DNA of 64,000 bases from Wyeomyia smithii (Eukaryota > Arthropoda > Insecta > Diptera > Culicidae). The stretch lies in the NCBI RefSeq assembly GCF_029784165.1, contig NC_073695.1, forward strand, positions 160,695,622-160,759,621. Reading direction: 5' to 3'. Both the position numbers and the translations under genes were made by a program. Under the pieces are notes generated by a model. That model saw only the letters and a list, made by a program, of their open reading frames with translations, was not told the origin of the DNA and ran no database searches. This document shows, piece after piece, positions 43,382-53,106 of this stretch; the stretch's first letter is position 1; every line of letters begins with the position of its first letter.

Positions 43382-43623
43382 GGTCTTATGGGGCAACTAG
43401 ACCTTCCATTTGCAATTAATTTCATTGAAATCGGTTCAGCCATCTCTGAGAAAATCGAGTGAGATTGGGAGAGCGTTACACACACACAGACACACACACA
43501 CATACAGAAAATGCTCAGCTCGTCGAACTGAGTCGAGTGATATACGACATTCGGCCCTTTGGAGCACTTTTATACCTTTAGTTTTTGCAGTGATTGCTAT
43601 ACCTTTCTAAGAGAAAGGCAAAA
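43382..43623 (-). repeat. dispersed TCTCAGAGATGGCTG repeat, reverse copy with CA microsatellite
   Basis: GGTCTTATGGGGCAACTAGACC, then CAGCCATCTCTGAGAAAATCGAG, a CACACACACAGACACACACACAC tract, GACTGAGTCGAGTGATATACG-like sequence and TTTAGTTTTTGCAGTG, ending with CCTTTCTAAGAGAAAGG. This is the fullest example of this family in the window. Confidence 0.8.
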
Positions 43624-44005
43624 CCGCGTTAATTCGAAAATCCGCGTAAAATAACGCGCTAATTCAAAAATCCGCGTAAAATAACGCGCTAATTCAAAAA
43701 TCCGCGTAAAAAACAGCGTTGATTCAAAAATCCGCGTGAAAAAAACCACGATAATGCAAAAATCCGCGTTAAGTGAACCAGCAAGAAAGGCTTTGAAAAA
43801 ACCCGAGACGCTCTAGAACCAGTATTAAAAATTGTCCATTTTGACGGTCATTCCGGATTTTCCGGAGGGCGTCGAGTATTTTTTGGATCAAGTCTTCTAC
43901 TGGATAAACACTTAAACGTTTCTGGTTCCAAACCCACGTTAATTTAAAGATCCGCGTAAAAACCGCGGTAATTCTAAAATCCGCGTAAAAAAAACTTGTA
44001 TTTTT
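43624..44005. repeat. CGCGTTAATTCGAAAATCCGCGTAAAA tandem units
   Basis: Relative of the MITE at 28171-28622: five to six units at the left, a unique centre with GAGACGCTCTAGAACCAGTATT shared with the other copy, and units again at the right. The CAGTCAGG ends are missing, so it is truncated. Confidence 0.85.
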
Positions 44006-44153
44006 GTACGTTTTTTAAGAAGCGGAGAGGGAGGGGGGGTTAATCGAATGCTACGTTATTTTTCAGGGGGGGGGGGGTTAGGTTTTGTGACCAAATGCTA
44101 CGATGGGGGAGGGAGGTCTTAAAAATCATGAAAAAATGCTACGTCATTTAAGA

Positions 44154-44449
44154 ATGTTCCCTAAGATATATTACGCGCATCCAGACATGTTTCTGTCTCG
44201 ATATTTATATATGAGCGCTACTTGCATTCCCTACTGATACTGTTCGTTAGGGTGATAATGACTTGTATGGGAAAAATGAAATTTGAATCGGGTTTTTAAA
44301 TTTGTTCAGTCAAAAAGTGAAACTTCAACCGATTTGAGGCATCTCTTTGTGGAGTCCGATTGAGCTGGAATTTGTGTGAAAACATTTTTCGAGAAGACGG
44401 CACTTTTAAGCTTGACCGTTAAACGAAATTCGAAGGTCCAATTTTCCGG
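44154..44449. repeat. 296-bp direct repeat, second copy
   Basis: Second copy of 43086-43381; no mismatches seen by eye. The flanking sequences differ on both sides after the repeat. Confidence 0.95.
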
Positions 44450-46009
44450 CCAATATTTTCTTGAATTTTTTACGTAGAATACGTCTTACGGCAACAATTA
44501 CAGGGGCCCAATTTCAATACAGGGATCTTATTTCAAAACCGAAAACATCGAGAGCGCCACAAAAATTGTCCAATTTCACCAACGTTTTAAACCCAGTCAG
44601 TTTCAACTTGTATATTACCACTTCCTCTTGACTTTGGGTTGACTAAGCCATGACTTTGAATATGTATGAACTTACTCCAAGAGAATACTGTCTAGAGTCA
44701 GTTATTTTGCCAAAAATTATAGTGTAATATTTCAACGATGCATGCAAAGTTTTCTAAAATTCATTGAATTTTCAGATAAGATGCGTTAAATGTGGTGGGT
44801 GGGCCAAAATATGCAGGTGTACTAAAATATCCCCGTTACCCTAATCAGAGATTGGAGATAAATTTTTGAACTAAAAACTGATTTCTCTCTGCCGGAAATG
44901 GGTTAAGCGGAAATCGAAGCTAAATATGCGTAGTTTCATAAAAATCAACGAACTCAACAACCCAGCTCTGAAAAACTTCGGGAAAGCATCCAAACATATT
45001 ATCACATGTAACACATATCGCAAGAAGCAATGGCACGAAATCACACAAAACATATATCGTAAACACTCAAACAGAAATCGTAAGCAAGCATGGAAATTTT
45101 CAATCACTAGCAATATTTCATGCAAATGTGTTTTTTGATTCATCAATTGTTTCTACTCGCGTACAAGTTTTTCATAGAAACGCTGCTGATTGTTTTTCGC
45201 TCATAAGAGTTCCGAATACCATAGAAGGAGACTGAATGATACAAACACGATTGTATTTATTGTATCCAAGTTCACTTGCATTCAACGGTATCGCGAGAAT
45301 CGTTGAGATATTATCGTTAGTGATACAAAATTATGAATCCAAATGAACGTTACATTGCGTTCAACTGTTTGCTTACCGGAGCAAGTAGGTATCATCAATG
45401 CTTACGGAAATGGTAGCATGGTGCACTAAGAATCATCGTGGTATATCACGGTGAAAGCACGACGCGGAGTAGCCGAATTACGCCTGCAAGCAACCAACAT
45501 TTGAAAGAATCGTTGCGATCGCTCGAGTGCAATCGTTTACGATTCTTTTGTGAAACACTCGCTCCACCTGAAGTAGGCAATGCTGAAACAAAATCATCAA
45601 AGAAAGCTACCATATATTTCTTTGCTATAACTTGTCTCTTGCATGCGTGAGAATGTGTATCGTTCAATAGCGATGGTTTGCTGGGATTGGAAACTTATGA
45701 ATAGCAAGTTCAGAAATGATACCCGAATGATTGTTATGCGACACGATACTATTCAAAAGCTGCGAATTCGACATAAAATGTCGCACAAACCTACCGCCAT
45801 AAGAATCGTGAGGCATAACCGGTATTACACCTAAAATGATAAAACTGCGAGCGACGAAAAGAAACAGCATTACATTAGAACGAGAACAAATACAATCGAA
45901 TCGCCTGTCATCATTTCCTGCAACAGCAGATGGCACGATCACCTCAAGTACACCTCTGTACCAAAGAGGTGTAGGTTCGGGCACTCGGGTGACTCTTTAG
46001 CTCAAAAAC
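44450..46009. other. intronic sequence, nothing recognised
   Basis: About 1.5 kb, richer in CGA/CG motifs than its surroundings (for example CGATCGCTCGAG near 45520) but with no ORF or repeat end I can support. It may be an old unlisted element. Confidence 0.4.
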
Positions 46010-47325
46010 CTAGATGAATTCACCGAGGGATGCGACGTTGCACAAGCCCTCAAAGAGAAGTGCGGGGTGAAAGTGGCCACTGAGTCAATCCGCCTCCAAA
46101 AGGGTCCAGCGGGACCCAGGTGGCTACCTTCCAGCTAGCATCGGCAGTTGCGAACCTGACACTAGAGGAAGGCAAGCTAAAGGTTGGCTGGTCAGTATGC
46201 CCTCTGAGTATACTCCAACAACCGGACGTTTGCTTCCGGTGCTTCGAGGGAGAATATAAGTCCTGGACCTGCAAGGGGCCCGACAGGAGCCAGTTATGCA
46301 CGCGTTGCGGTGGTGCAAGCCATAAAGCGAAGGATTGCGGGGAGTCTCCCTAGTGCATGGTATGTTTCGGAAACCGGGACGCCAAACACTTTATGGGAGG
46401 TCCCAGGTGCCCCGGCCATAAGGGTAACGCGAACTTGAACCACTGCTATGCAGCTCAGCAGTTGCTATACCAAGCAGTCACTGAGTCGCTGTTGGACATC
46501 GCCATCATATCGGACCCCTACCGCATCCCTCCTAGAAACGGTAACTGGGTTGCGGATAAGTCCTGTATGGCGGCCGTATGGACGACGAGCAGGTTTCCGG
46601 TTCAGGAGGTTGTTTCAACCTCAAACGAAGCGTAGGCGGTTGCCAAGGTGAACGGAGTGTTCTACTGCAGTTGCTATGCTCCGCCACGTTGGTCTACCAA
46701 AAGGTTCACCCAGATGGTCGACCAGTTATCCATGGAACTAACGGGCCTAACACCGTTGGTGGTGGCGGGTGACTTCAACGCTTGGGCTATTGAGTGGGGA
46801 AGTCGCTCTACGAACTGAGAGGTCAGATCCTGTTGGAGGCTTTGGTAAAGCTCAACTTAGATCTGGCCAACGTTGGTACCAAATGTACATTTAGCTGAAA
46901 TAGTGCGGAGTCGATCATCGATGTGACGTTCTTCAGCCCAGGACTGATCACGAACTGGAGGGTAGACGATGGCTACACCAATAGCGACCACCAGTCGGTT
47001 TGTTATAGTAAAACGACGCGAGGCGGCAAGTGATGGGTAGAACCAACACTTACACCGTCCGCGGCTGGAAGACATTGCTTTCAGATGCCGAGGTATTCGA
47101 ACAGGCAATGAGAAGAGAGTGCGATGGAAGCAGTTAGCTCCGCCCGACTGCTGACCAACTAGTTGCCATTCTATCGCGGGCGTGCGACGCCACCATGTCT
47201 AGGACTGATGCGATAGCGGACCTCCGCAGTGCGTGCCTCCGTGCGAGACGAAGGATACAGCGTACGCAAACAGACGAACAGAGGACTGAGCGCCTCGCAG
47301 CATTCGGTTCTGTAAGATCGGCGAT
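46010..47325 (+). pseudogene. R1-like retrotransposon, left part (ORF1 end, endonuclease)
   Basis: Zinc-knuckle region with VCFRCFEGEYKSWTCKG, LCTRCGGASHKAKDC, then CMVCFGNRDAKHFMGG (46215-46415, one stop between). Next is the ORF2 endonuclease start NLNHCYAAQQLLYQAV...LLDIAIISDPYR and WVADKSCMAAVW, then VVAGDFNAWAIEWGS near 46770. Stops and frameshifts abound. The coding sense runs into the site where the Jockey element is inserted (47325) and continues after it at 51741. A related fragment is at 26270-26795. Confidence 0.85.
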
Positions 47326-47556
47326 TTTTTTTTTTAAGGGGGGATTTGTTAGTAGCTTAAGTATTTATGATAAATATTAGTAAATAATGAGTATGTGTGT
47401 CCAATCACAAATGGTGACTTCTCAACACTGTTAGAAATTTGTAATTTTAATTGTTAGGATTTGTTTGCTTTCGCAATTAGGACTTATCATTCGTAGGGAT
47501 TTAAACCTACTTGTCAGAAAAAGGGAAGTAAACTTACAACTAACTTAATTGCTAAC

Positions 47557-48618
47557 TTATTGGCTATGAAGAGAGCTTATCGTAGCAATTGAGGATTGCA
47601 ACGATTTTTGTCGAAAATTGTTAATAATTTTATTTGACATAGCTTCTAATGGTTCAACACCAGTAAGTCTATGTAATTCGAGTGTACCAAACCAAGGAGG
47701 ACGCTTCAAAATCATTTTCAGAATTTTATTCTGAATCCTTTGGAGCGTTTTCTTTCTTGTTGAACAGCAACTTGTCCAGATCGGTACAGCATAAAGCATT
47801 GCTGGTCTAAAAATTTGTTTGTAAATCAAAAGTTTGTTCTTTAAACAAAGTTTAGAATTCCTGTTAATGAGAGGATATAAACATCTCGTATATTTGATGC
47901 ACTTGGCTTGTATACTCTCAATGTGCTCTTTGAAAATAAGTTTTTTATCATAAATTAGTCCCAAGTACTTAACCTTGTCGGACCAACTTAAAATAACCCC
48001 ATTCATCTTGACAACGTGATTATTGTTTGGCTTGAGGAAAGAAGCCCTAGGCTTATGCGGAAAAATTATCATTTGAGTTTTAGAAGCATTGGGAGAGATT
48101 TTCCACTTTTGCAAGTAGGAAGCAAAAATATCTAAACTTTTCTGCAATCGACTGCATATGACACGAAGACTTTTTCCTTTTACGGAAATGCTTGTGTCAT
48201 CGCAGAACAATGACTTTGTGCATCCTGGAGGCAAATCAGGAAGATCTGAAGTGAATTTGTTGTACAGGACTGGACCCAAGACTGAACCTTGAGGTACACC
48301 TGCTCTGACAGGAAATCTATCAGATTTTGAATTCTGATAGACAACCTGCAGAGTTCGATCAGTAAGATATTTTTTTAAAATTTTGATTAGGAAAATTGGA
48401 AAATTAAAAGTTTGCAATTTCGCAATCAAACCTTTATGCCAAACACTGTCGAATGCTTTCTCTATGTCTAAAAGAGCAGCTCCAGTGGAATAACCATCAG
48501 ATTTGTTAGCTCGTATCATATTAGTAACTCTGAGCAATTGATGAGTTGTGGAATGCCCATGGCGAAATCCAAACTGTTCATTTGCAAAAATTGAATTTTC
48601 GTTGATGTGTGACATCAT
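47557..48618 (-). CDS. Jockey ORF2, C-terminal part (reverse transcriptase)
   Basis: 353 residues after the stop at 48664-48666, in the same frame as the upstream part. RT motifs: ANEQFGFRHGHSTTHQL, DIEKAFDSVWHKG, AGVPQGSVLGPVLYN and the catalytic box LFCDDTSISV (usually FADD; alanine replaced by cysteine, both aspartates kept). The C-terminus has YKQIFRPAMLYAVPIW...RIQNKILKMI. The methionine given as start is only the first after the stop, not a biological start. Confidence 0.93.
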   Translation of the reverse strand: MMSHINENSIFANEQFGFRHGHSTTHQLLRVTNMIRANKSDGYSTGAALLDIEKAFDSVWHKGLIAKLQTFNFPIFLIKILKKYLTDRTLQVVYQNSKSDRFPVRAGVPQGSVLGPVLYNKFTSDLPDLPPGCTKSLFCDDTSISVKGKSLRVICSRLQKSLDIFASYLQKWKISPNASKTQMIIFPHKPRASFLKPNNNHVVKMNGVILSWSDKVKYLGLIYDKKLIFKEHIESIQAKCIKYTRCLYPLINRNSKLCLKNKLLIYKQIFRPAMLYAVPIWTSCCSTRKKTLQRIQNKILKMILKRPPWFGTLELHRLTGVEPLEAMSNKIINNFRQKSLQSSIATISSLHSQ

Positions 48619-48663
48619 TCTGTTAAGAATGATTCTCTCAAACAGTTTACTTATTGAAGAAAG

Positions 48664-50217
48664 CTAACTGATTGGTCGATAACTTGAAACTTCAGCTGGA
48701 TTCTTATCCGGTTTTAAAATGGGAATATTTTTTGCATTTTTCCATAATTTGGGAAAATATGCAATTTTGAAGCAGCAATTGAAAATTTTCACTAAAAATT
48801 CCATTGTGCTCTCAGGGAGATGTTTGATTAGTATATTGAAGATTCCATCGTCACCAGGTGCTTTCATATTTTTGAAATTTTTAATAATTGATTTAATCTC
48901 ATTCAAGTTAGTTTCAATTATTTCTGCAGGTAAAAAATTCTGGGAAGAAATTAAATCAAATTGACGTGTGACTTCATTTTCAATTGGACTCACAAAATTC
49001 AAATTTGAGTCATGAACACTCTCAAACTGCTGAGCAAGTCTTTGAGCCTTTTGTTCATTGGATGCAAGAAAACGTTCACCATCTTTTAAACCTGGAATAG
49101 GCTTTGAAGGTTTCTTAAGAATCTTCGACAGCTTCCAAAATGGTTTTGAATATGGTTTCAATTTTTCAACTTTAGTCTCAAAATTTTGATTTCTCAGAAG
49201 AGTAAATCTATGTTTAATCTCTTTCTGTAAATCTTTATAAATAGTTTTAAAAACAGGTTCACGAGAACGTTGATATTGACGTCTGCGGACATTTTTCAAA
49301 CGAATTAGAAGTTGAAGATTTTCGTCAATTATTGATGAATCAAATTTCACTTGAGCCTTTGGAACAGAATAATTCCTGGCATCAACAATTGCACATTTTA
49401 ATGCTTCCAAAGCGGAATCAATATTCACTTCGTTTTGCAAATCAAGCTCGTTATTGAAATTTCTCTCAATATGAGTTTTGTATCTTTCCCAATTAGCCTG
49501 GTTATAATTAAAAACAGAGCTCATAGGGTTTAAAACTGATTCATGTGATAAAGAAAAAGTTATTGGAAGATGGTCAGAATCAAAGTCAGCATGTGTGATC
49601 AAATCACTACATACATGACTTTGATCTGTTAGCACCAAATCAATTGTTGAAGGGTTTCTTACAGGAGAAAAGCATGTAGGACTATTCGGAGACAAAATAG
49701 AATAGTATCCTGAAGAACAATCATTGAATAAAATTTTGCCATTGGAATTACTTTGAGAATTTTTCCATGAACGATGTTTAGCGTTAAAATCGCTGATTAT
49801 GAAAAATTTCGAACGATTTCTGGTGAGTTTTTGTAAATCACCTTTAAAATAATTTTTGAGCTCGCGTGTGCATTGAAATGGTAAATATGCTGCGGCAATA
49901 AATAAAATCCCAAGTTCAGTTTGAACTTCAATTCCCAAAGTTTCAATAACTTTCGTCTCAAGATGGGGAAGAGCACGGTGTTTGATTCGGCGATGAATAA
50001 CAATTGCAACTCCACCGCCGGAACCCTGAATCCTATCATATCTATGAACCACGTAATTGGGATCATATTTTAATTTTATGTTAGGTTTCAAAAATGTTTC
50101 AGTAATAATTGTAACATGCACATTATTTACTGTTACAAAATTAAAAAGCTCATTCTCATTGGCCTTCAATGAGCGAGCATTCCAATTTAATATTTTAATT
50201 GTTTCATTTAAAATCAT
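48664..50217 (-). CDS. Jockey ORF2, N-terminal part (endonuclease, start of RT), ends at premature stop
   Basis: 517 residues. APE-type endonuclease with LNWNARSLK near residue 10, TETFLKP near 40, the SDFNAKHRSW motif near 145 (usually GDFNAKH) and FDSDHLPIT near 220. A linker follows, then the start of RT with KAPGDDGIFNILIKHLP and SYRPIS. The frame ends at a TAG (48664-48666, complement CTA) and resumes directly in the same frame, so a single base change disables an otherwise complete 886-codon ORF. It starts at ATG 50217, overlapping ORF1. Confidence 0.95.
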   Translation of the reverse strand: MILNETIKILNWNARSLKANENELFNFVTVNNVHVTIITETFLKPNIKLKYDPNYVVHRYDRIQGSGGGVAIVIHRRIKHRALPHLETKVIETLGIEVQTELGILFIAAAYLPFQCTRELKNYFKGDLQKLTRNRSKFFIISDFNAKHRSWKNSQSNSNGKILFNDCSSGYYSILSPNSPTCFSPVRNPSTIDLVLTDQSHVCSDLITHADFDSDHLPITFSLSHESVLNPMSSVFNYNQANWERYKTHIERNFNNELDLQNEVNIDSALEALKCAIVDARNYSVPKAQVKFDSSIIDENLQLLIRLKNVRRRQYQRSREPVFKTIYKDLQKEIKHRFTLLRNQNFETKVEKLKPYSKPFWKLSKILKKPSKPIPGLKDGERFLASNEQKAQRLAQQFESVHDSNLNFVSPIENEVTRQFDLISSQNFLPAEIIETNLNEIKSIIKNFKNMKAPGDDGIFNILIKHLPESTMEFLVKIFNCCFKIAYFPKLWKNAKNIPILKPDKNPAEVSSYRPIS

Positions 50218-51568
50218 TGCTAAATTTTAAATTAGAAACAATTTTAATAGTAAAATTTGTGCCTATTTGAATGGCTTCAAACATTGATTTTGCCTGCAAC
50301 ATGGCGTTCATAAGATCGAACATTGCCTGTTGCAAAAAAGAAAGTTTACCTGCCGTAATAGGCCCCAGGCAGTTGACATTAGAAAAAATATTTTCGGCAG
50401 CAATATTAGCTGGAGTGATAGGTGTACAATTATTTTCTAGCGTGTTTTGCTTACCCATATTAACGGTCATTTTCGAACTACCAACACTAGGCGGTATAAT
50501 GTTCGAACTACCTGTAACCTGTGCATAAGTTAAACGGGTATGCAAAGGAGTAGGTAAACTATGCGTCACTGGTACGCTTGGAGAATTTTGTTTTGAAGTT
50601 GGTTTTAATTGAGAAATTGAATTTTGTTTACCTTGCCTTGCCTTAACAATTGCTAAACGGACTGGGCATTGATAAAAATTTGACATATGGTTGCCGTTAC
50701 AATTCGCACAGTGAAAATTTTTACTCTCTTTCACAGGACATGTGTCCTTTTTGTGAGAAGAGTCTCCACAATTAAGACATTTTTGGTCCATGTTACAGAA
50801 TTTGGAACCATGGCCATAACGTTGGCAAGTACGGCATTGGGTGATATGCTTTTCACCTCCGCCATACTTCCTATAAATTTCCCACTTTACACGCACATTA
50901 TACAAAGCATGTGCTTTTTCAAAAAATTTTAAGTTGTTAACCTCATTGCAGTTAAAATGAATTAAATAAATAACAAGGGAAATTCCAGTTCTCTGACTGT
51001 TTTCGCCTCGTGATTTTTGTTTCATTAGAATTACTTGGGTAGGGGCTATGCCAAGTAATTCTGTTAAAGTAAGTTTGATCTCATCAACGGTTTGATCGTT
51101 GGTGAGACCTTTCAAGACAACCTTGAACGGCTCGGCGTTACTGGTGTCATATGTAAAAAATTTGTACATCTTGTCAGTTAAATACTGAACAAGACGATCA
51201 CGACCCTTTACTAAGTCGGCTAATAAGCGGCATTCACCTCTACGGCCAATTTGATAGGTAACTTTAACGTCAGAAACAAACGTTGAAAGTTCCTTTTTGA
51301 ATATATAAAATTCAGAAGAAATAGTTACCACAATAGGTGGAACTTTCTCCTTTTTTAAAGATTTTATATTTTGTATAGTTTCATTATTGGTAACTTCCAT
51401 TTCACCAGCTTCTTGCTCAGGCAAAATATCAAAAGGATTGTCACTACAGACACTCGAAGTGTCAGAAAGAGATGCCTCTCTTTTCCTCCCCGCAGCGATG
51501 CGAGGTTTCTTTTTCCGTCCAGCCATTTCAGGTGATACGAAAAAAGTTAAAACAAATGTTAAATTCAA
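50204..51568 (-). CDS. Jockey ORF1 (nucleic-acid-binding protein)
   Basis: 454 residues, intact. The N-terminus is basic (AGRKKKPRIAAGRKRE, from residue 17). A central domain has YKFFTYDTSNAEPFKVVLKG near residue 145, and three CCHC knuckles lie at about 243-302 (CRTCQRYGHGSKFC, CLNCGDSSHKKDTC, CANCNGNHMSNFYQC). A Ser/Thr/Pro-rich linker and an amphipathic C-terminus follow. Binds element RNA and helps target-primed reverse transcription in related elements. A downstream ATG at residue 15 (M-A-G-R-K-K) may be the real start, because residues 1-14 look like unrelated hydrophobic sequence. Confidence 0.93.
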   Translation of the reverse strand: MNLTFVLTFFVSPEMAGRKKKPRIAAGRKREASLSDTSSVCSDNPFDILPEQEAGEMEVTNNETIQNIKSLKKEKVPPIVVTISSEFYIFKKELSTFVSDVKVTYQIGRRGECRLLADLVKGRDRLVQYLTDKMYKFFTYDTSNAEPFKVVLKGLTNDQTVDEIKLTLTELLGIAPTQVILMKQKSRGENSQRTGISLVIYLIHFNCNEVNNLKFFEKAHALYNVRVKWEIYRKYGGGEKHITQCRTCQRYGHGSKFCNMDQKCLNCGDSSHKKDTCPVKESKNFHCANCNGNHMSNFYQCPVRLAIVKARQGKQNSISQLKPTSKQNSPSVPVTHSLPTPLHTRLTYAQVTGSSNIIPPSVGSSKMTVNMGKQNTLENNCTPITPANIAAENIFSNVNCLGPITAGKLSFLQQAMFDLMNAMLQAKSMFEAIQIGTNFTIKIVSNLKFSNDFK

Positions 51569-51740
51569 AAGTAGGTAGTCTTGAGAAAGACTGATGGGAA
51601 ATAACTTTCAGGTAGTCTTTAAAAGACACACTGACAAAACACAAACTTTGAAGCTATAGGCAGTCAAAAACCAGTCCACAAGCAACCGAAAAAACGTCTG
51701 ATCTGTAGGACAGTTCAAGACGCACTGTAAGATCGGCGAT

Positions 51741-53106
51741 AAAGAGTGCCTTAGCAAGACGGGACGTTACGATACCATCGATACTAACACATAATCGATC
51801 TATTTGCTTCCGAAACTCGAATATTTGGTATCGATGTTTTACCAGCGATACTTCATCAATACCGATACACACCTCTCAGTATCAAAAAGAATTTGAACAA
51901 CCCTGTAAAGAAGAACGAACGAAATAGAAAATCTGCTGTTTCCTGTGCCATTTTGATGCATCGGATGCATGCCTCATCAGCAATGCCAATTCAACAGAAA
52001 ATTTTGTAGATTAACCTACGGGAACGATCCTCTTCTACAGTCATGCTGATCTACAGAGCCATGCGAGCGGCTCTTTTCGAAAACAGGATAGATAAATTAT
52101 GAAGGAAAAGCGTAATCGGCTCTCGACTGCGCTGGTGTTCCTAGGTGCAGTAAATTAATATAAATGGTTTAAATGAATTAAACGTTTTATCTTGAGGAAT
52201 GAATAATAAAAAAAGAATTATGACTTCTATTTTGAATGAACTGGTATCGCACAACGATACGTTTAGGCGTCGATACGTTAGTCTCGATACTATCGGAATA
52301 TCAGTATTTGCTCTTAATACAAGTATCAATTCTAAGTAACGATGTTCAATGGTATCGCAACGTCCCTAAGCAATAGGGGATGCTTCGATAGGCTATGCGC
52401 GAGTGCCAATACGAACCTGTGGGATAACGCCTATAGGATCGTAATGACCAAGACCAAAGGCGCGCTGGCGCCTGTAGAGCGATCACCAGCGATGCTGGAG
52501 CGTATCATCGGGGGACTCTTTCCCCGCCACGAGCCTAGTCCTTGGCTTCTGACAGTCGAGTCTCACGTTCGACGTTCCAGTATCTCAGACACATGGTCGG
52601 CCAACCTGCCGAATGTCCCATCCGTGAACGACGACAGCCGTGTCGAGATCGAATGAGAGGTTAGGATTACGAATGAGGAACTCATCGTGATCGCCAACTC
52701 CCTAAAAGTGAGCAAGGCACCGGGACCGGATGGAATCCCTTACCTGGCAATCAGGCTGGCGATTGAAACGGCCCCCGACTTGTTTCGGGCAGTCATGCAG
52801 ACGTGCCTGGATGACTGCCTCTTCCCGGCAGGTAGAAGCGGCAGAGTTTAATTTTACTGCCGAAAGCTGGGAAACCGTTAGGGGACCCAGCGGCATACAG
52901 GCCTATCTGCCTGCTGGACACTGCGGGCAAGGTGCTCGAGACAGACTGGTGAGGTACACGGAGGGTGTAAACGGTCTGGCAAGTAACCAGTTCGGTTTCC
53001 GGAAGCGCAGGTCCACGCTGGATGCTATCCTCTCCGTCACCAAGACGGCGGAGGTAGCACTCCAGCGCAAGAGAAGGGACATACGCTATCGTCACGCTTG
53101 ACGTGA
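51741..53106 (+). pseudogene. R1-like retrotransposon, right part (RT start)
   Basis: Continues the element broken at 47325. The linker CFDRLCASANTNLWDNAYRIVM (52370 on) and LEELIVIANSLKVSKAPGPDGIPYLAI-type sequence (52675-52750) are followed by the RT start and SNQFGFRKRRSTLDAILSV near 52985-53040. Interrupted near its left edge by a MITE (51761-52366). Several frameshifts. Lost after about 53106, before the catalytic motif. Confidence 0.8.
51761..52366. mobile_element. MITE with GGGACGTTACGATACCAT ends
   Basis: About 606 bp. The left end GGGACGTTACGATACCATCGA and the right end TCAATGGTATCGCAACGTCCC are inverted copies with three mismatches. The interior is rich in TATCGAT/GATACC. CTTAGCAA (51750) and CTAAGCAA (52366) may be an 8-bp target duplication with one change, but the left copy is three bases away from the end, so the exact edge is uncertain. 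It splits the R1-like linker. Confidence 0.75.

Larger units (their letters stand above)
41749..44165. mobile_element. inverted ends TAGGGACCATACTTAAATGACGTAGCAT, composite region
   Basis: The left end TAGGGACCATACTTAAATGACGTAGCAT (41746-41773) is matched in reverse by ATGCTACGTCATTTAAGAATGTTCCCTAA (44137-44165), and partly by ACTACGTCATTTAAGTATGTTCCCTAA (43069-43095). Both ends adjoin G-rich tracts. Two right ends for one left end point to duplication or two copies. Several other repeats lie between. Confidence 0.55.
47326..51724 (-). mobile_element. Jockey-clade non-LTR retrotransposon, near-intact
   Basis: 4.4 kb on the minus strand, with poly-A (poly-T on +) at 47326-47335 and a perfect 16-bp target duplication CTGTAAGATCGGCGAT (47310-47325 and 51725-51740). 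It contains ORF1 (51568-50204) and ORF2 (50217-47557), overlapping by 14 bases as usual in the clade. About 155 bp of 5' UTR precede ORF1. ORF2 has one in-frame stop. A truncated copy (36076) and an older diverged copy (2650 onward) of relatives are in the same gene. Confidence 0.97.
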
